Under the pieces are notes generated by a model. It did no database searches, was not told where the DNA came from, and saw only the letters and a program-made list of their open reading frames with translations. A stretch of DNA of 64,000 nucleotides. It comes from Chrysoporthe austroafricana. Taxonomy: Eukaryota; Ascomycota; Sordariomycetes; Diaporthales; Cryphonectriaceae. The position numbers were made by a program, and so were the translations under genes. Shown here piece by piece: positions 11,642 to 24,300 of the stretch. Position 1 is the first letter of the stretch, and each line of letters opens with the position of its first letter. Location: assembly GCA_001051155.2 (NCBI GenBank), contig JYIP02000003.1, forward strand, positions 4,278,001 to 4,342,000, in the 5' to 3' direction.

Positions 11642-13579
11642 TCACAGCCGCCTCGCGAACATGTAGCTCCCGTACATGCCGCCCACGTCGGCCCTCGCGA
11701 CGGGCACCTTGCGCATCCCCCAGCTCTCGGCGCCCATCTTCCAGGCGCGGGCCTCGCCGCCGCTCGCGCTGTCCCGCACGACCCACGTCCTCGCGCCGGC
11801 CTCGCTGCGGTGCCAGCCCAGCCGGCGCAGCGGCGCCTCCTTGACCCGGCGGCCGACGTCGGCCGACACCTCGAGGACCTCGAGCGGCTCCGTGAGGCGG
11901 GTCAGCAGGGCGCACTGGTTTGTGTCGTAGAGGGCGGGGAGGCTGAACTCGGTGGACCAGAGGTCCGAGAGGTCCAGGTAGCGGAGCGCGTGGGGCTGCC
12001 ACTCCTCCGCCGGCGAGGGGAGGTCGACGTCCATCGCCTCCGGGCCGGTCGGGGCGGTATCGGGGACGAACAGCGCGTTGGTGTCGGTTATGCTAAGACC
12101 GCGGCCGAGGGCGAGTTCCTCGAGGTGCTTGGTGAGGGGCAGGAGGAGGGGGATGTGGGCAGCGCTCATCCTGCTGCCCTTGAGGGAGAGGGACTTGAGA
12201 GACCCGGGGAGGACCGGCAGGAGCCGCGTGATGGCGTCCTCGTCGAAGGTCTCGTGTGTGCTGGCGTCCGTGGACAGGGATAGCCAGGTCAGGCTGCTCG
12301 TCGCCGGCGGGTGGGTGCTAGCCACCGCGGGATGGGTCGACAGGAAGGCGATGATGGCGTCCGCGGAGAGGTTGTTGCACTTGGCCAGGTTCAGGTGCGT
12401 CACCCGCGCAGTGTGGGGGATGGAGGCCAGCGCGGCGTCCGTGATGCGCGTCCCGGCTACATCGAGGTGGGTGAGGTGAGGCAGGCGCGGCAGGAGGCTC
12501 TCGAACACGGTGCTGGGCAGCGTAGTACACTTGTGCAGCGACAGCCGGGTCAGGGCCAGCTCTGCCTCCCAGCCTGCCGGGGGGACGGCCTCGATAAATG
12601 CGGCGCGGAATTCAGGTGAAGTGCAGCCGCAGAAGTCCAGGGCAGCGATCCTATCCAGGCCGAAAAAGAGCTTCCGCAGGACCTGGGCGTCGATGTCGCC
12701 GTCGATGTGCTCCTGGGCCAGGAACTCCTGGAGGTGGGGCGTCAGCTCCAGCGCCTGGAGCAGGGTGGTCGCCGTCAGGTTCTGGGCGAGCGAGCGCTCG
12801 CTGGCGGTGTTGAACATCATGCTCGGGTTGAAGTGGGAGAAGTCGAACCTCCGAACCAGAGTGCCCAGGGCAGCATGTGAGGAAACATGGCTGAGGAACT
12901 TCTTGAAGATGGCCGAGTGGGGGATGGTGATCTGGCGGTAGAGGGTGACCAGCGTAGCCCCGTGCATCTTCTTGGAGGTGAGCAGCAGGGACATGAGATC
13001 GATGTTCCGCTTGGTCAAGCTGTTAGGGGGAATATCGATGACGAGAAGCCCGATGATGCTGCTCAGGAGCTCGAGGGGGAGCCTCTCGATGGGGGCGTCG
13101 CCGGGGACGTTGCCAGACGGGCGCCGCTTCTTGATGGTACTGGTCGAGTGGCTGGTCCAGGCCAGGCTCATGAGATGCAGGTCACCGAAGCTCCTGCTCG
13201 CCAGCCTCCCCTTGACGTTGATCTGCTTCCATCCTCTGAAGTTGTCGGCGGGGTACCAGTTGCCATGCAGTCGACTGTCGGGCCGAGTGACGGGCGGGAA
13301 GAACTCGGCCTGCTGCACCATGGTACCCATTGACGGCAGAGGGTCGTCGAAGGCCGGTTCCGGCTGGTGGCTGTAGCTGGAGACCCTGGATGCTGTGAAG
13401 GCCTGGGCGAGGTCTGTGTCGTCTTCCCGGATGGACGAGAAGGAGGAGCGGCCGTTGGGGTCCTTGGGGGAGCCGGAGGGGCTGGCCTCGTCAGGGAGCC
13501 CAGCCTTAGATTTGTAGTTGGCAGGCCCGCCCTTCCTCCCTTGGTGGGGAGGTTCTCCTCCTATCTCTGCGAGCGCCAT
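11642..13579 (-). CDS. F-box and leucine-rich-repeat protein
   Basis: A single exon encodes 645 aa. The first 160 residues are polar and disordered. An F-box-like segment at about 163-212 (APIERLPLELLSSIIGLLV) should bind Skp1. From about residue 270 onward there are irregular leucine-rich repeats; segments such as LTHLDVAGTRITDAAL and VTHLNLAKCNNLSADA show the LxxLxLxxCxxLT pattern of the cysteine-containing LRR subclass. The layout is that of an SCF ubiquitin-ligase substrate adaptor; the substrate is unknown. The coding strand is strongly GC-rich at third positions, which explains the long open frames on the opposite strand. The start at 13579 is the first ATG of the frame and no intron is needed. 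Confidence 0.82.
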   Translation of the reverse strand: MALAEIGGEPPHQGRKGGPANYKSKAGLPDEASPSGSPKDPNGRSSFSSIREDDTDLAQAFTASRVSSYSHQPEPAFDDPLPSMGTMVQQAEFFPPVTRPDSRLHGNWYPADNFRGWKQINVKGRLASRSFGDLHLMSLAWTSHSTSTIKKRRPSGNVPGDAPIERLPLELLSSIIGLLVIDIPPNSLTKRNIDLMSLLLTSKKMHGATLVTLYRQITIPHSAIFKKFLSHVSSHAALGTLVRRFDFSHFNPSMMFNTASERSLAQNLTATTLLQALELTPHLQEFLAQEHIDGDIDAQVLRKLFFGLDRIAALDFCGCTSPEFRAAFIEAVPPAGWEAELALTRLSLHKCTTLPSTVFESLLPRLPHLTHLDVAGTRITDAALASIPHTARVTHLNLAKCNNLSADAIIAFLSTHPAVASTHPPATSSLTWLSLSTDASTHETFDEDAITRLLPVLPGSLKSLSLKGSRMSAAHIPLLLPLTKHLEELALGRGLSITDTNALFVPDTAPTGPEAMDVDLPSPAEEWQPHALRYLDLSDLWSTEFSLPALYDTNQCALLTRLTEPLEVLEVSADVGRRVKEAPLRRLGWHRSEAGARTWVVRDSASGGEARAWKMGAESWGMRKVPVARADVGGMYGSYMFARRL

Positions 13580-16500
13580 GCTTGCCGGGAAGTGGATCTC
13601 GGCGCAGGTGGTAGAGGTTGATGGAGGGCACGGAGCAAACCGGGAGGGGAGGTCTCAGAGGTGTCCCAGGCCCAGGAGGGGAGGTGTGCGTCTGTGTGTG
13701 TGTCGGTCAAGGGGTTCACGTGAGCAGCGAGGACCGTATGAACTTCTTTCTATTAGTCACGGAGAAGGGGATCTTAGGTAAGAACAACGGAGAGGGGGCA
13801 GGTGAGGAGCCCGATGTCGTGATGCTGTCGAAGGATGTAGGATGTAGCAGCGGCGGTAGTGGTGGTGGTGGTAGTGGCGTACCGCTCCAGGTCACGGGGT
13901 GCTATGTACTGTTCTGTATGTATGAACGAAGAGGTCATACACGGGGTGTCGGGGCACGGAGATAGGGTTGCTGGGCGAGTAGCGTCGACCAGACAGGACA
14001 GGCCAGCCAGTGGTGAGGAATCAGGAAGGACTGAGCGGCGAGGGTTGGGTTGCAAGGCAGACAGACGCAGATATGGATGTGTGCAGGCGTGGGATGGCGG
14101 CAGGCCCTCGACCTATAAGCAGCGCTGGAAAGACGAGAGGCGCGCTGGCACATCACATCAGCGAGGGTCTCGTGTAGCTGCTCTGGTACCGTGGCAGCGA
14201 CGAGACGGGGGAGGAGATCACTGCGAAGGCGAAGGGGGTGAATCATGCCGGCAGGGCTGCCTGTTACCTGAGTATTGAGTAATAGAAACAAGGGAAAGCC
14301 ACAGCCTTGAGTATCTCTTTGTCAAACCGCACCAGCCGACTCGAGCCGCCCTGCAACACAAGACCACATTGCCAGCGTTTTGCCCATGTGACACAATGGA
14401 TGGCATCTCCTCGGAGCGCGCAGCACGGCCAGGCACCTCTTGGTCAGGTGTGCACCGTCGAGGCGGAGACGAGAAAGGAGGCGAGACGGCCAACCCGTCC
14501 ATGTACATACTGTACATGGCCGCAGCCCAGTACGGACTACAGCACTCCCACAGCGGCGACAGGAGGCTGAACCCGCCGCTCGACAGGCCCTGCAGGGCCA
14601 CTGTAGCCCCATCAGTTTAGCGCCAATGGCGGAGAGGCGGGGCGGTGGACGTGCCCTCCTACTGGCCAGGGAGGGCCCTGACGTGCCCTCCAGAGGGGCC
14701 CCACCGAACAAGTGTCAACCTCCGTCGCCAGCTCCCGCTGTCTCACATCACATCCCATCCCGATGACGAATGACCTCACCTAAAGAATGCATGTGAATAT
14801 AAATCTGCCCTGCCCGTGCCTGCCTTATCTTGAGACCACGCCTTGTATCCCTTGGCTCCCGCTACCATGTGCGACGACCGCTGGCTGCGGCAGGAGCTCA
14901 CCCCGGGCTTGGTCCTGCGCCGCCAGCCTCGCGATGCCTCGCGTCACCTCGCGCCACCTCGCGCGGATCGAGCGGACATTGCGCCCATGTCTCGTACGAG
15001 AGCGAGCCAGCCAGAGACATCGGGATGATTCGGGAAGGCTCAAGGACCCCAAGGGGGCCACCAGACGGTCCTCTCATCTCGGACGGTGGCCGGCGCGAGC
15101 TCGAGATCGACCTTTTCGCCAGGTGGGCATTGGGACTGGACAGAGGCCGCGGGCTGCGATATCGCACCGCCCGTCTGGCGCGCCGCGGCCGGGCTGGGCG
15201 ACGTGGCCCCTCGGCGAACCGGCGACCGCAGCCTCGTCCGACGGAATCCGATCTCAGCCCTATCGGGTGGACGAGATCCGCCACGCACGCCTCCGATACA
15301 GGAGCGCCTCGGGAGCGACTTCGCAGCCGCCAGGCCGCCCACCTGTCCAGCCTCCGGCGCTCTCCTCTTCTTGCAGCTAGGCTAGCCGCCGCCCCCTAGC
15401 GGTCGAGACGAGCGGGCACTCATCCGGTCCTCTTGTGAGGAGGAGAGGAGGGCGAGGAAAAGTCTGCGCATCTGGCGGCGCCAACCGTTCGTTTTTAGGT
15501 AATACTTTGTCCACGAAATGTTCACGTGCGTCAGGGGGAGGGCCTGTTGGCGGGTGCCCACCCGGGCGACCAGGGCCGCGCTGAGCCGCGAGCCCTTGTT
15601 GCAGCGTTCCTGGGGAACAGCGTCTCTAGCGCCCTTTTACCCCGGATTTCCGGATGCCCTCTCCACATTCCAGATCCCAGAGCGTGCAGGGTTCTGCCGG
15701 TGGGAACGAGAAACGACGATGCCCAGCAGGGCCCGCGACCACCTGGCCGGCTGCTCCCATGACCAGCACCAGTGGCACCCAGCGGGCCACAGCCTCCCGC
15801 TGTGCGCTGTGATACTGGTACTGTCACCCTCGGCAGCTGTCTCACCTGCGCGCCCTGCGGCAATGGCCTGACTTCTCTCCTGGAACACGCAGCTGCATCA
15901 TGGACTTCAGTTGAATCCAATCTCTCTCTCCCTTGCCACTCCCTCTTCCGTCCCTCTATCTCTCCCTTCCCGTCTCCCCACCCCCTCCCCAAAAGCTAAA
16001 ACGTAACATTGTGGTGTCTCGGGCGCCGGATAAGAAGTGCTCACTTGGAAGCCAAGATAGGGGGTCGTGCGGGTGTGAGATGGCACCTGTCAGGGGAACG
16101 AGTCTGGTTCAAGATGAAAGTAGCAGTCAATCTGTTTTTGTTTTTCCGAAAGAAGGCCAGAAGCCCAGACGGCTGGCTAGAAATAGCCCTGGGTAATTAC
16201 GTAATAGCACCCGTGCTTCTTAAGTTTGGAGTCCTGCCGTATCTTGCGGGTGTCTGTCTCGCACGGACAGATTTACGCTTTTAATGCTTTTCCCTTCTTG
16301 ACGACGTCTGACCAGACCGTAGGCATCGTTTTTTTTGGCGAGGTCTGGCTTTCTCGTCTGTCTGGGTGCACGCTTAGGTTGTTCGAGCCTATTGCCCCGG
16401 ATCTGGTGGTTAGCATGAGGTGCTAAACCACGTCTAGTTCGCAAGAGCCTCCATCAACTGGTCCTCCGGCGTCCATCGTTCACCATGAGATCACTCTTCC

Positions 16501-19076
16501 AAAATATGAAAAGGACACACAAATCAACACTCGTAGGGTTAACCTAAAAAGGGCGGCTAATATGCTGAAACTCGGCTAGATATAAGTCATCAGTGCTCAT
16601 TACTAATGAATACCTTGAGCACCAGAGCGGGTGTCTTGCAGGCAACGGCCTCATTCCGCTTTCAGACTACTACTTCCTGCTATCGATCATGAACTCAGCC
16701 TATGACGGACTTTCAGTCACACAATACGCCATCATTGCGGACAGACCGAGGACATCTAAGCGCTAGCAAGCTAGCGTGAAGCTGAGAAAGCGCAAGTAGG
16801 AGCAATGAGTGTTTGACACGATATTGAAATTAATATAGGAAACTGGGCTTGGAGACAATTCAATCTAAGTATTTAGATAGGCAGATGTGTAGTGTCAGGG
16901 GACAAGGGCGCCTGGATCGCGGAGTCTATACTGTTGAATTGCCTTCTGTTACAAGGGCAGGTTTCTGGGCTTGGAGGGGTCTCAATTCAACGATAACTGT
17001 TAAGGTGTTCTAAGGAGTGCTGAAGAACCAGGTCCATCCTAGGTCCGACGGGCTTGGTCCCGCCGTACTTATAGACCTTGGTTCCCGACGTCTGCCTGAG
17101 GCATCTATTGCACAGCCTCCTTTCTTATGCAGTTGGGCATCTTCCTCCTGCAGTAGGGCCTGACCGGTCAAGCCCAACGGCGCGTGACTCGCCATGCCTT
17201 AATACTCCTTTCCTCTTAGGGCACCCTTAGGTGTCCGTGTAACACCTTCGGAATACTTCAAGCTTCCTAGCTTTCCCTAGAACCCTCTTGTTGCAAATAG
17301 TGTAGCGTATAAGCCCTGAGAAGCTTTCCACAATTTCTTTTTTTTTTTTTTTTTAAAGCAAGCCACGCAAGACGTCGCAAATAATTTTCCAAAGTATAGT
17401 TACATAGCTCGACACGGTCGGGGAGCCTGGTCGATGAGAAAATGTGTGGATTGGATGACAACGAGAATGCTTGCACGCTTTGATGCTTATCCAGCCGTCT
17501 AACATCCCGCACTTCAACTTTATAGGTACATTATTTGATACCAGAAGGCGCCCCAACAACGTATTCTCATTGTGCAATGTAGCCATAGGTACACTGTGAT
17601 ATAGGCACGCACAAGTCAACCTCAAGTCTGGGCAAGGCCGAATGACGAAGGAAACTCGTGCTGGTAGCTGTAGAGCCCACTCCAGTTCCTACGGCGAAAG
17701 CATTGCCTGAGCAGACTGCAGTAGCAACTCCGCCGCCGCCTAGGACGGCAAGTAGGCCGGAGAAAATCGAGGGTCCAAAGTTCATTCCGGGCTATCGTGT
17801 TCAGAATACTCAAATGATTGATGTCCTCGAGCAGTGAGAGAATGAAGATCGGCAGCGTTTGACTCTCTAGGGGATCACCAGTACGCGGTAGGTTCGCGGA
17901 CGCCCCATTTCAAGGCCAAGCCCGTCTCTTATATTCCATTGAATTTTGCGTGTCCTCTTTGATGCTATTTCTGGTGCAAAGCCCGCCAGCTTTATCTGCC
18001 AGCAGGCATTAGTGTACCCGACTCTAGATATTTCGACAGACAGGCTCACACGCTTGCTGTGCCTCTAAATTCCCGAAATCTCGTAAAAACCAACACCTCT
18101 CTACTCTGAATGCTCGAGCGTTGTCACAGCTCCTGGACTAGACCCTCAGTCGCCCGCTAATATCGCGAGACAGAAGGCTTGATTGGATACCGCAAACCGG
18201 TCCCAGGAACGTCCGTGAAAATATCGGTGGCTGAAAGACCAGACTCCAGGTTGACAGGCTGTCAAACGGCTTGACTTGTCCTAGGAAAGTTTGTGCTCGT
18301 ATTCATCGCTTGGCGACTGAGGCAGAATTATTCACCAGCGACCTAGCGCCAGGATCCTGCTAATCGTCCACCGAGGCACATTACCATAGAGGGACCCGTC
18401 ACTATTCAAGCCAAGAAGTGAGCCGAGAGCCCCTAAACTTTCGTAGGCAGTGATAGCTGAGGAGCCGATGACTGAAAATGATTCAAAGCCTGCCAACTTG
18501 TCCCGGAGTAAGGTAGACTGCGACGGAGGCGGCCGAGCCTGCCTTGATTTGAACTATCGGGCCTTCTTCGTCATGTCACCGCATCAAGCAATGAGCACAA
18601 TGAAAGAGGCAGCACGGGGCTGTTGAGAGCAAAAATTCCGCCCAGGTCGGCCCCGAAGGACAAACCAGACTGGTCAACTCCACAATGTGCAGTGCAGGCC
18701 TTCCAATCTACATTCCCTGATTCTTGATCCAGGGAATATCAGACAAGGTAAGTATGAAGAGAAGAAAAACAAAACTCTTACAATTGTGGGAGAGGGTCGC
18801 GACGACTAATACCAGACCATCTGCTCGGGAGTTGACCGCCTTCTTTCCTGGGTCTGACCTGACGGCAGAATCGGAAGAGCTGCGCCGAAGCTCCGGACCC
18901 TCTATGGTCCGTGCAAGCTGACTAACATAGACCCCTGTCAGTGCACATTTCGCGCGTCCGCAGGCAGAATCTGCACTCCACCTTCAAACGAAGAAATTCC
19001 GTCCATTTTCTCTCCGTCTCTCAGCACCCAACGCCCAAATCGACCACACCCTTTCCTCGCGACAAATTCCATCACA
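13580..19076. other. Large gene-poor interval, 5.5 kb
   Basis: The left part (13.6-16.3 kb) is GC-rich and contains overlapping open frames on both strands around 14.8-15.4 kb, with arginine/serine/proline-rich compositions typical of chance ORFs. It holds a GGT-rich microsatellite at about 13850-13876 and a palindrome at 14499-14519. A long pyrimidine tract (about 15918-15993) resembles the leader of a transcript, but no coding frame follows. From about 16.4 to 19.0 kb the sequence turns AT-richer, with a T17 tract at 17338-17354 and no ORF above about 90 aa. I see no tRNA, 5S rRNA or transposon protein. Confidence 0.6.
14499..14519. repeat. Perfect 9-bp inverted repeat with 3-nt spacer
   Basis: CCATGTACA and TGTACATGG flank TAC. 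It lies about 0.9 kb upstream of the F-box start. It could be a dimeric regulator site or chance. Confidence 0.85.
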
Positions 19077-19665
19077 ATGGCCAAGGTTCAGAAGAGTATG
19101 TTCCCAATTGATGCTGCTATTTTCTCTTCCCGTGAGAGCTGAGGATGCTAACGGTCCTTGTCTTCGCAGCCCTCCACTCTTCGCGGCGCAAGTCCCGCAA
19201 GGCGCACTTCGAGGCCCCCTCGAGCGTTCGCCGCAACATTATGAGCGCCCCTCTGTCCAAGGAGCTCCGTGAGAAGTACAACGTACGTCTTCACCACTCA
19301 CCTCCCCCAATAAAGTGTTCTTAAACGTGACCACGACTGTGCTATCCGTCCTCCGACTCTGAGCTGACAAACCCGACGAACAGGTCCGCAGCATCCCCAT
19401 CCGCAAGGACGACGAGGTCCAGATTGTCCGTGGTAGCAACAAGGACAAGGAGGGCAAGGTCACCTCGGTGTACCGCCTCAAGTACGTCATCCACGTCGAG
19501 CGCGTCACCCGCGAGAAGACCTCCGGCCAGTCCGTGCCCCTGGGCATCCACCCGTCCAACGTCGTCATCACCAAGCTCAAGCTCGACAAGGACCGCGAGG
19601 CTATCCTGGAGCGCATCAAGGCTGGCCGCGAGACCAGTGCCAAGGGCAAGGCCGCTGCCAAATAA
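19077..19665 (+). CDS. RPL26: 60S ribosomal protein uL24 (L26)
   Basis: Exons 19077-19095, 19170-19282 and 19384-19665 give 137 aa. Introns are 19096-19169 (donor GTATGT) and 19283-19383 (donor GTACGT). The protein starts [20 protein letters not shown]. It contains the KOW-type segment around [20 protein letters not shown] and ends in an Ala/Lys-rich tail, all typical of eukaryotic L26. uL24 binds 5.8S/25S rRNA near the polypeptide exit tunnel. A tiny 19-nt first exon with an intron right after the start region is common in fungal ribosomal protein genes. The leader (about 19000-19076) is C/T-rich. Confidence 0.97.
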
Positions 19666-21333
19666 GCGGGTGGTCTGCTCTCGACACGAGCTTGGAGACA
19701 CAATTCGCTCAAAAAACGACACGGAGGGACCGTTGAACACTTGTGGGGAGGATCTCGGGGACGGACACAAAAGTTCAGCTTTTGATGGAATACCACGCTC
19801 ACGATTCGACAATGCAAGACTTCGAGCATTCGTCAGTCGACACCATGCATCATTTGGTCACGGTCTCGGCGTCACAACGGTACGGAAAATTGGGATGGTA
19901 GCACGAGATATCAATGCAAAAAATAGAGCCCTCGGTTGCTCAATGGCCATTTCATGCACCTCCAGCTGCTCGTCCTGCTGCGATGTGAAATGATCCATGG
20001 GAGGTTCTCCCGAAGCCCATCGGCCTGCCCCCCTTCAGTCCTTCCACCCTGGTTGGAGGAGGGCAGCGCTCTTCCCCTACTTTGCTCTACTGATTTGCCC
20101 CTGGCTAACAATCCAGCTTCCACTCTACACTGCCACCGCCATGGTTCCGCATGGCTGTGATCTTCAGTCAGGAAAATATTAAGGCGGTCACGGCAACAGA
20201 CCAAGGTAGGGAATCGCGTAAGTCCATGCAATCAATCATGGTGAATAGTGAACCGCCAGGAAATCTCCTCATCAACCTCTCTTCATGGTTAATGTCAGGT
20301 ATACGCGTGGCGCAGAGCAAATCCAGCGGGGGCACTAATCATGAATCACCGCTCCTGCTCTCGCCTGCAGACCTCGTTCAGTCAAGAAACTTCTTGTTTC
20401 CGTGTTGTGGGAGGTTTGATGGTGAGGTACACTGGTCTGTAAATTGTACGTAGCTTCTAGCTGAATCTCGAGACTTCTCATCGTCGAATCAGCATCGCTT
20501 GCGTTCTGATATCCGCAATGTCTTGTCACAATATGATGGTCATCTGGTGAGGTGCTGAGCCACTTCCATTCGACTGGCTGAACACATACACCCTGTCTTG
20601 ATGAGAATCCAGTTGCTAGCCTACTTGGGAGTTGAAGCTGGGATAATTGCCCTCCGTTAGCCTTGACAAGCCTCACGCGTCGCGCAACGGTGCTGGCCCC
20701 CTCAACCCCCCTCCCCCCGGCCCCGAGATGGCGCTGTGCCAGAGATGCATCATCAACCTCAGTAATAGGCCGCAGGAAATGGTAGAATGCCACTACATTT
20801 GCTAAACTAAGCAGCCCTATGGTCTAAAATCAGAGGATGTGACTTTTCTGCCTATGAGATGCTCCCTCCAAAGTCGTGGGCAATTGAATAGACTGTGACA
20901 TCCTTCCTGATCATCTTGAGCTGAGATACCAAGTGATGCGGTTGGCCCTCCTCATTTGCCCAGCCTAACTTCATGTTGCCGGCGGACGAGTTCACATACC
21001 TCCATCTTGCATTCTAATCGAAATTCTCACCTCCAGCACAAAACAAGACGCGCATGAGTCCTTCCTATGATACTCTGACAAAATGAATAACAATCATGCG
21101 GAAGGATTCGTTCCTCGATAGATGATGTTGTCCAACAAGTGGTGCACAACAGCCAGACAACTGGCCGACGTGTTGCGAGACATGGTATTGATGTTACTGG
21201 TCGAGGCCTGAAGCATTCGACGATGGCGAAAAATTAAGCAAGATGCGCTGCGGCGTCGCGGCGTCACAATAATGTTGACAGCTGAAATATTGTTGTGCTG
21301 GTCCGTCGTGGCGATGGAGGCGAATTCCGTGGT
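19666..21333. other. Convergent intergenic region (RPL26 / unknown gene)
   Basis: About 1.7 kb separate two converging genes. ORFs reach only about 150 aa with no family resemblance. No repeats or RNA genes are recognised. Confidence 0.6.
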
Positions 21334-24300
21334 TTAGTTAGCCCAAGTCGGTGCCTTCATGCCAACCATGTTGAGCAGAGTCTCAGAGAGGCTCTCGCTA
21401 GTAGATGCAGGGCAATTCTCCAGAATTTTCTGCGTCATGAAGGTCGAAGTGCCATTGGTGTTGACCTCGTTGTCCTTAGATGGAGAAGCTCGGTTAGGAG
21501 AGGTGATGGTACCAGAAAGCGTAGGGCTCAGCGAGGCCGCAGCATGACCAGTGAACTGAGGGAGATAGCCATGAGCTGTAGTAGAGCTGACAGCGCTAGG
21601 AAGAACATCAATGCTCGTGAAACCCCTCTTCATCATGTTCTGCCAAAGCCTCAATCTGCACGAACTGTCAGAAATGGACGCTAAGGAGCAGAGGTAGCAT
21701 ATCTTACCCAGGACCGTTGGTCCTCGCGTCGTGGTAGTCAGCACTCCTCGTCTCGCTCACCTCCTTGGAATGAGATCCCTCAGACTCCACGTTAGACCTG
21801 GTCTCGGCCAGTGCCTTCTCAAACTCCTCGGAGTGGTCTTCGGCCTGGCTGGTGAAAGACTGTGAAGACTTGACGGACGGGGCGTTGCTATCGCGGTCAG
21901 CCTCCTCCACTTGCAACAAGGTATCCTTAGGTGCGACAGCGCGAAACGGGTCAACCTCCTTGCCATTTGGTGCAGGAAACCCGTAGTCATTCTTAGGCGC
22001 GCCATGTGGAATCCGTCCGCGGCGGAGACTTGGAGATTCGCTGGGAGTGATGTTCTTGGCTGGTGAGGGAGGATAGAAGTTCTTGCCGTCGTATTTGGGC
22101 AGTCCCTGGCTGACAGAGCGAGGAGCCTTGCCCCAGTACAAGTGACGAGCTTGCAACTCTTCATCAGTCAGCTTGCGATTGTACTCGTACTCAATTCGAT
22201 GGGCAGAGTAGGGGTTAGTGCCACGAGGTAGAGTGCCAACAAGGTAAGGCACGCCGAAATTGTCGTGGCTGTGGGGCGATTGGCCTTGAGATGGTGAATT
22301 GGCAAGCTGCTGCACTTGCTGAGACAGATTCCAGGCTTTGGCACCTGCGGCCAGGAGTCTCTTTTCTGTCGCCTCAAGCTGCTCTTGAGTAATTTCCTCG
22401 TCGGCGTGAACCGACTGCCAGCTCTTGCCTAGACCGTTGGTGATAGGCACTGTGAGGGCCGACACTGAGCGCGGCTGGAAGATAGGTGCGAGAGCAGCGC
22501 CACTGGGCAAGGTAGATCTCTTGCCATGATTCATCGACAGATGGTCCCGACCAGCCTCTTCATAGGTGTACGAGGCTGTGCTGCTCTTGTTGGAGTTCAG
22601 GCCGACCGAGTCGCGAGAGCGCTCCTTCTTCCTCGATTTGGACTGAGAGTTGTTGGTCATAGTAGTCGCCTTGCTCTCCTTGCTCTCCTCTGACTGAGAC
22701 TGAGATGTCTTGGTGGAGGGTGCTGAACTTCGACCTCCTGATGACGAGATATCCTCCTTGACCTTCTCGACCTTGGGGTAGTGCTTCTCCTCGTACTCAG
22801 CCTGAGCCTTGAAGACACGCTCAAAGCGCTCGATATCGGCCCGCAGCACCTGTATTTTGTTCTCCATGTCCTTTTCGTCGATTTGGTGTTTGTTGTACTG
22901 CACTTGGTCCTCGTGATACTTGAGATTGGCTCGAAGTCCATCAATCTGCTTTCGAGTGATCTGACTCGGGCGGATGGAGGAAATCGGGGGCTTGGAAGGC
23001 GGTTGTGGAGTCGACTGGCGAGACGAAGCTGGAGCGGTGCCGGCCGGCATGGCATTCTGAGATGGTTGGAGTCCCATGGGCCCCATTGGCCCTAACATTG
23101 GGGCCATGGCCATGTGAGGAGGCATCATCATGGGAGCACCTGGGACGGGTGGGCCAGCGTAGCCTGTAGGCGGCATACCCAAGAATCCTGAATACGGTGA
23201 GGGAAACATGGGGAACATCCACTGCTGCCCGTTGTACACGAAAGGTCTGCTGTGGTCGAATTGCTCGGGAGGCGAAAGCTTGACGCCTGTCTTGACCGGG
23301 TCAGGATCAGAAACAGTCTTGCTGTCTTTATCCTCAGTCTTGTTGGCCTGGGTCTCCTTGAGCGAGGCCTCCTTGGTGACAGATGCCGCGGCTGAGTTTG
23401 GCATCGACATGGGGATCGGGTAACCATGTGGCATCATGGGCATCGGCATGCCAGTCATCGGGTGGATGGGCGGCATGCCTGGGTGGAAGCCATGGTAGAA
23501 GAACTGCATCGGGTGCGGCATTCCCATGACCGGCATAGGTTGCTTCTGGGCTGCGACAGGGGCGGGCTCGGGCTGATTGCCATTGGCCATGTTCTCACCA
23601 TCTTTGGGACGCTTGGTAGTTGGTGAGACCGGGTTGCGCGTATTGGGCACGATTCGTCCTCCAGCGGTGACGCGAACATGAGTAGGCGAGACGACTGCCT
23701 TGTAGAAGCGCTGAAACCCCTCGTTCTGCTGAGCGTTGATGCCGGTGGGAGCAGACAGAGGCTCGGTGTTCGCGACCTCAGAGCCACTGCGGCCGCGGTA
23801 CTTCCACTCCATAGGCTGATCAGACTCGGAGGCTGAAGCAGCAGCCACCTTGTGGTCAACCGTGGCAGTAGAGGACAGCTGGACAGGCTGCGCAGCTTGG
23901 GAAAGTTGGACAGACTGAGCAGTCTCAGGTCTGGTCCCGCGGCGGCTCATGGTTCCCTTGAAGACGACCTCGTCAGACGCGGTGGAGGAATCGTCCATCG
24001 TCCGCTTGGCACCACGCTTCAGCGAGTTGGAGTTGTAGCTGCGGGAGCTGACACGAGACTTTGTGCGAAGCATCTCTGCTAAGACATGGTCAGCTGAAAT
24101 GCCAAGATGCTTGTGGGCGAACGAGAGGGATGTGTGCATACCCAGCTCGTTGTCTCGAAAGGCAACAGCAGCGACAAGGTTGGGGGACGAAGAGTTCCTG
24201 AGATTGAGAAGCTCCTCAACACTGTAGATCTTAGACCTCATCTTGACGTCGGTGTACGCGAAGATGATGTGGGTCCTGTGCGTCCTAGAGCAGTGCCAGC

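Noticed and set aside
14787..15399. Overlapping ORFs of up to 197 aa on both strands
   Set aside because: Open frames occur in several phases at once in GC-rich DNA, and the products are Arg/Ser/Pro-rich without any domain or splice support.
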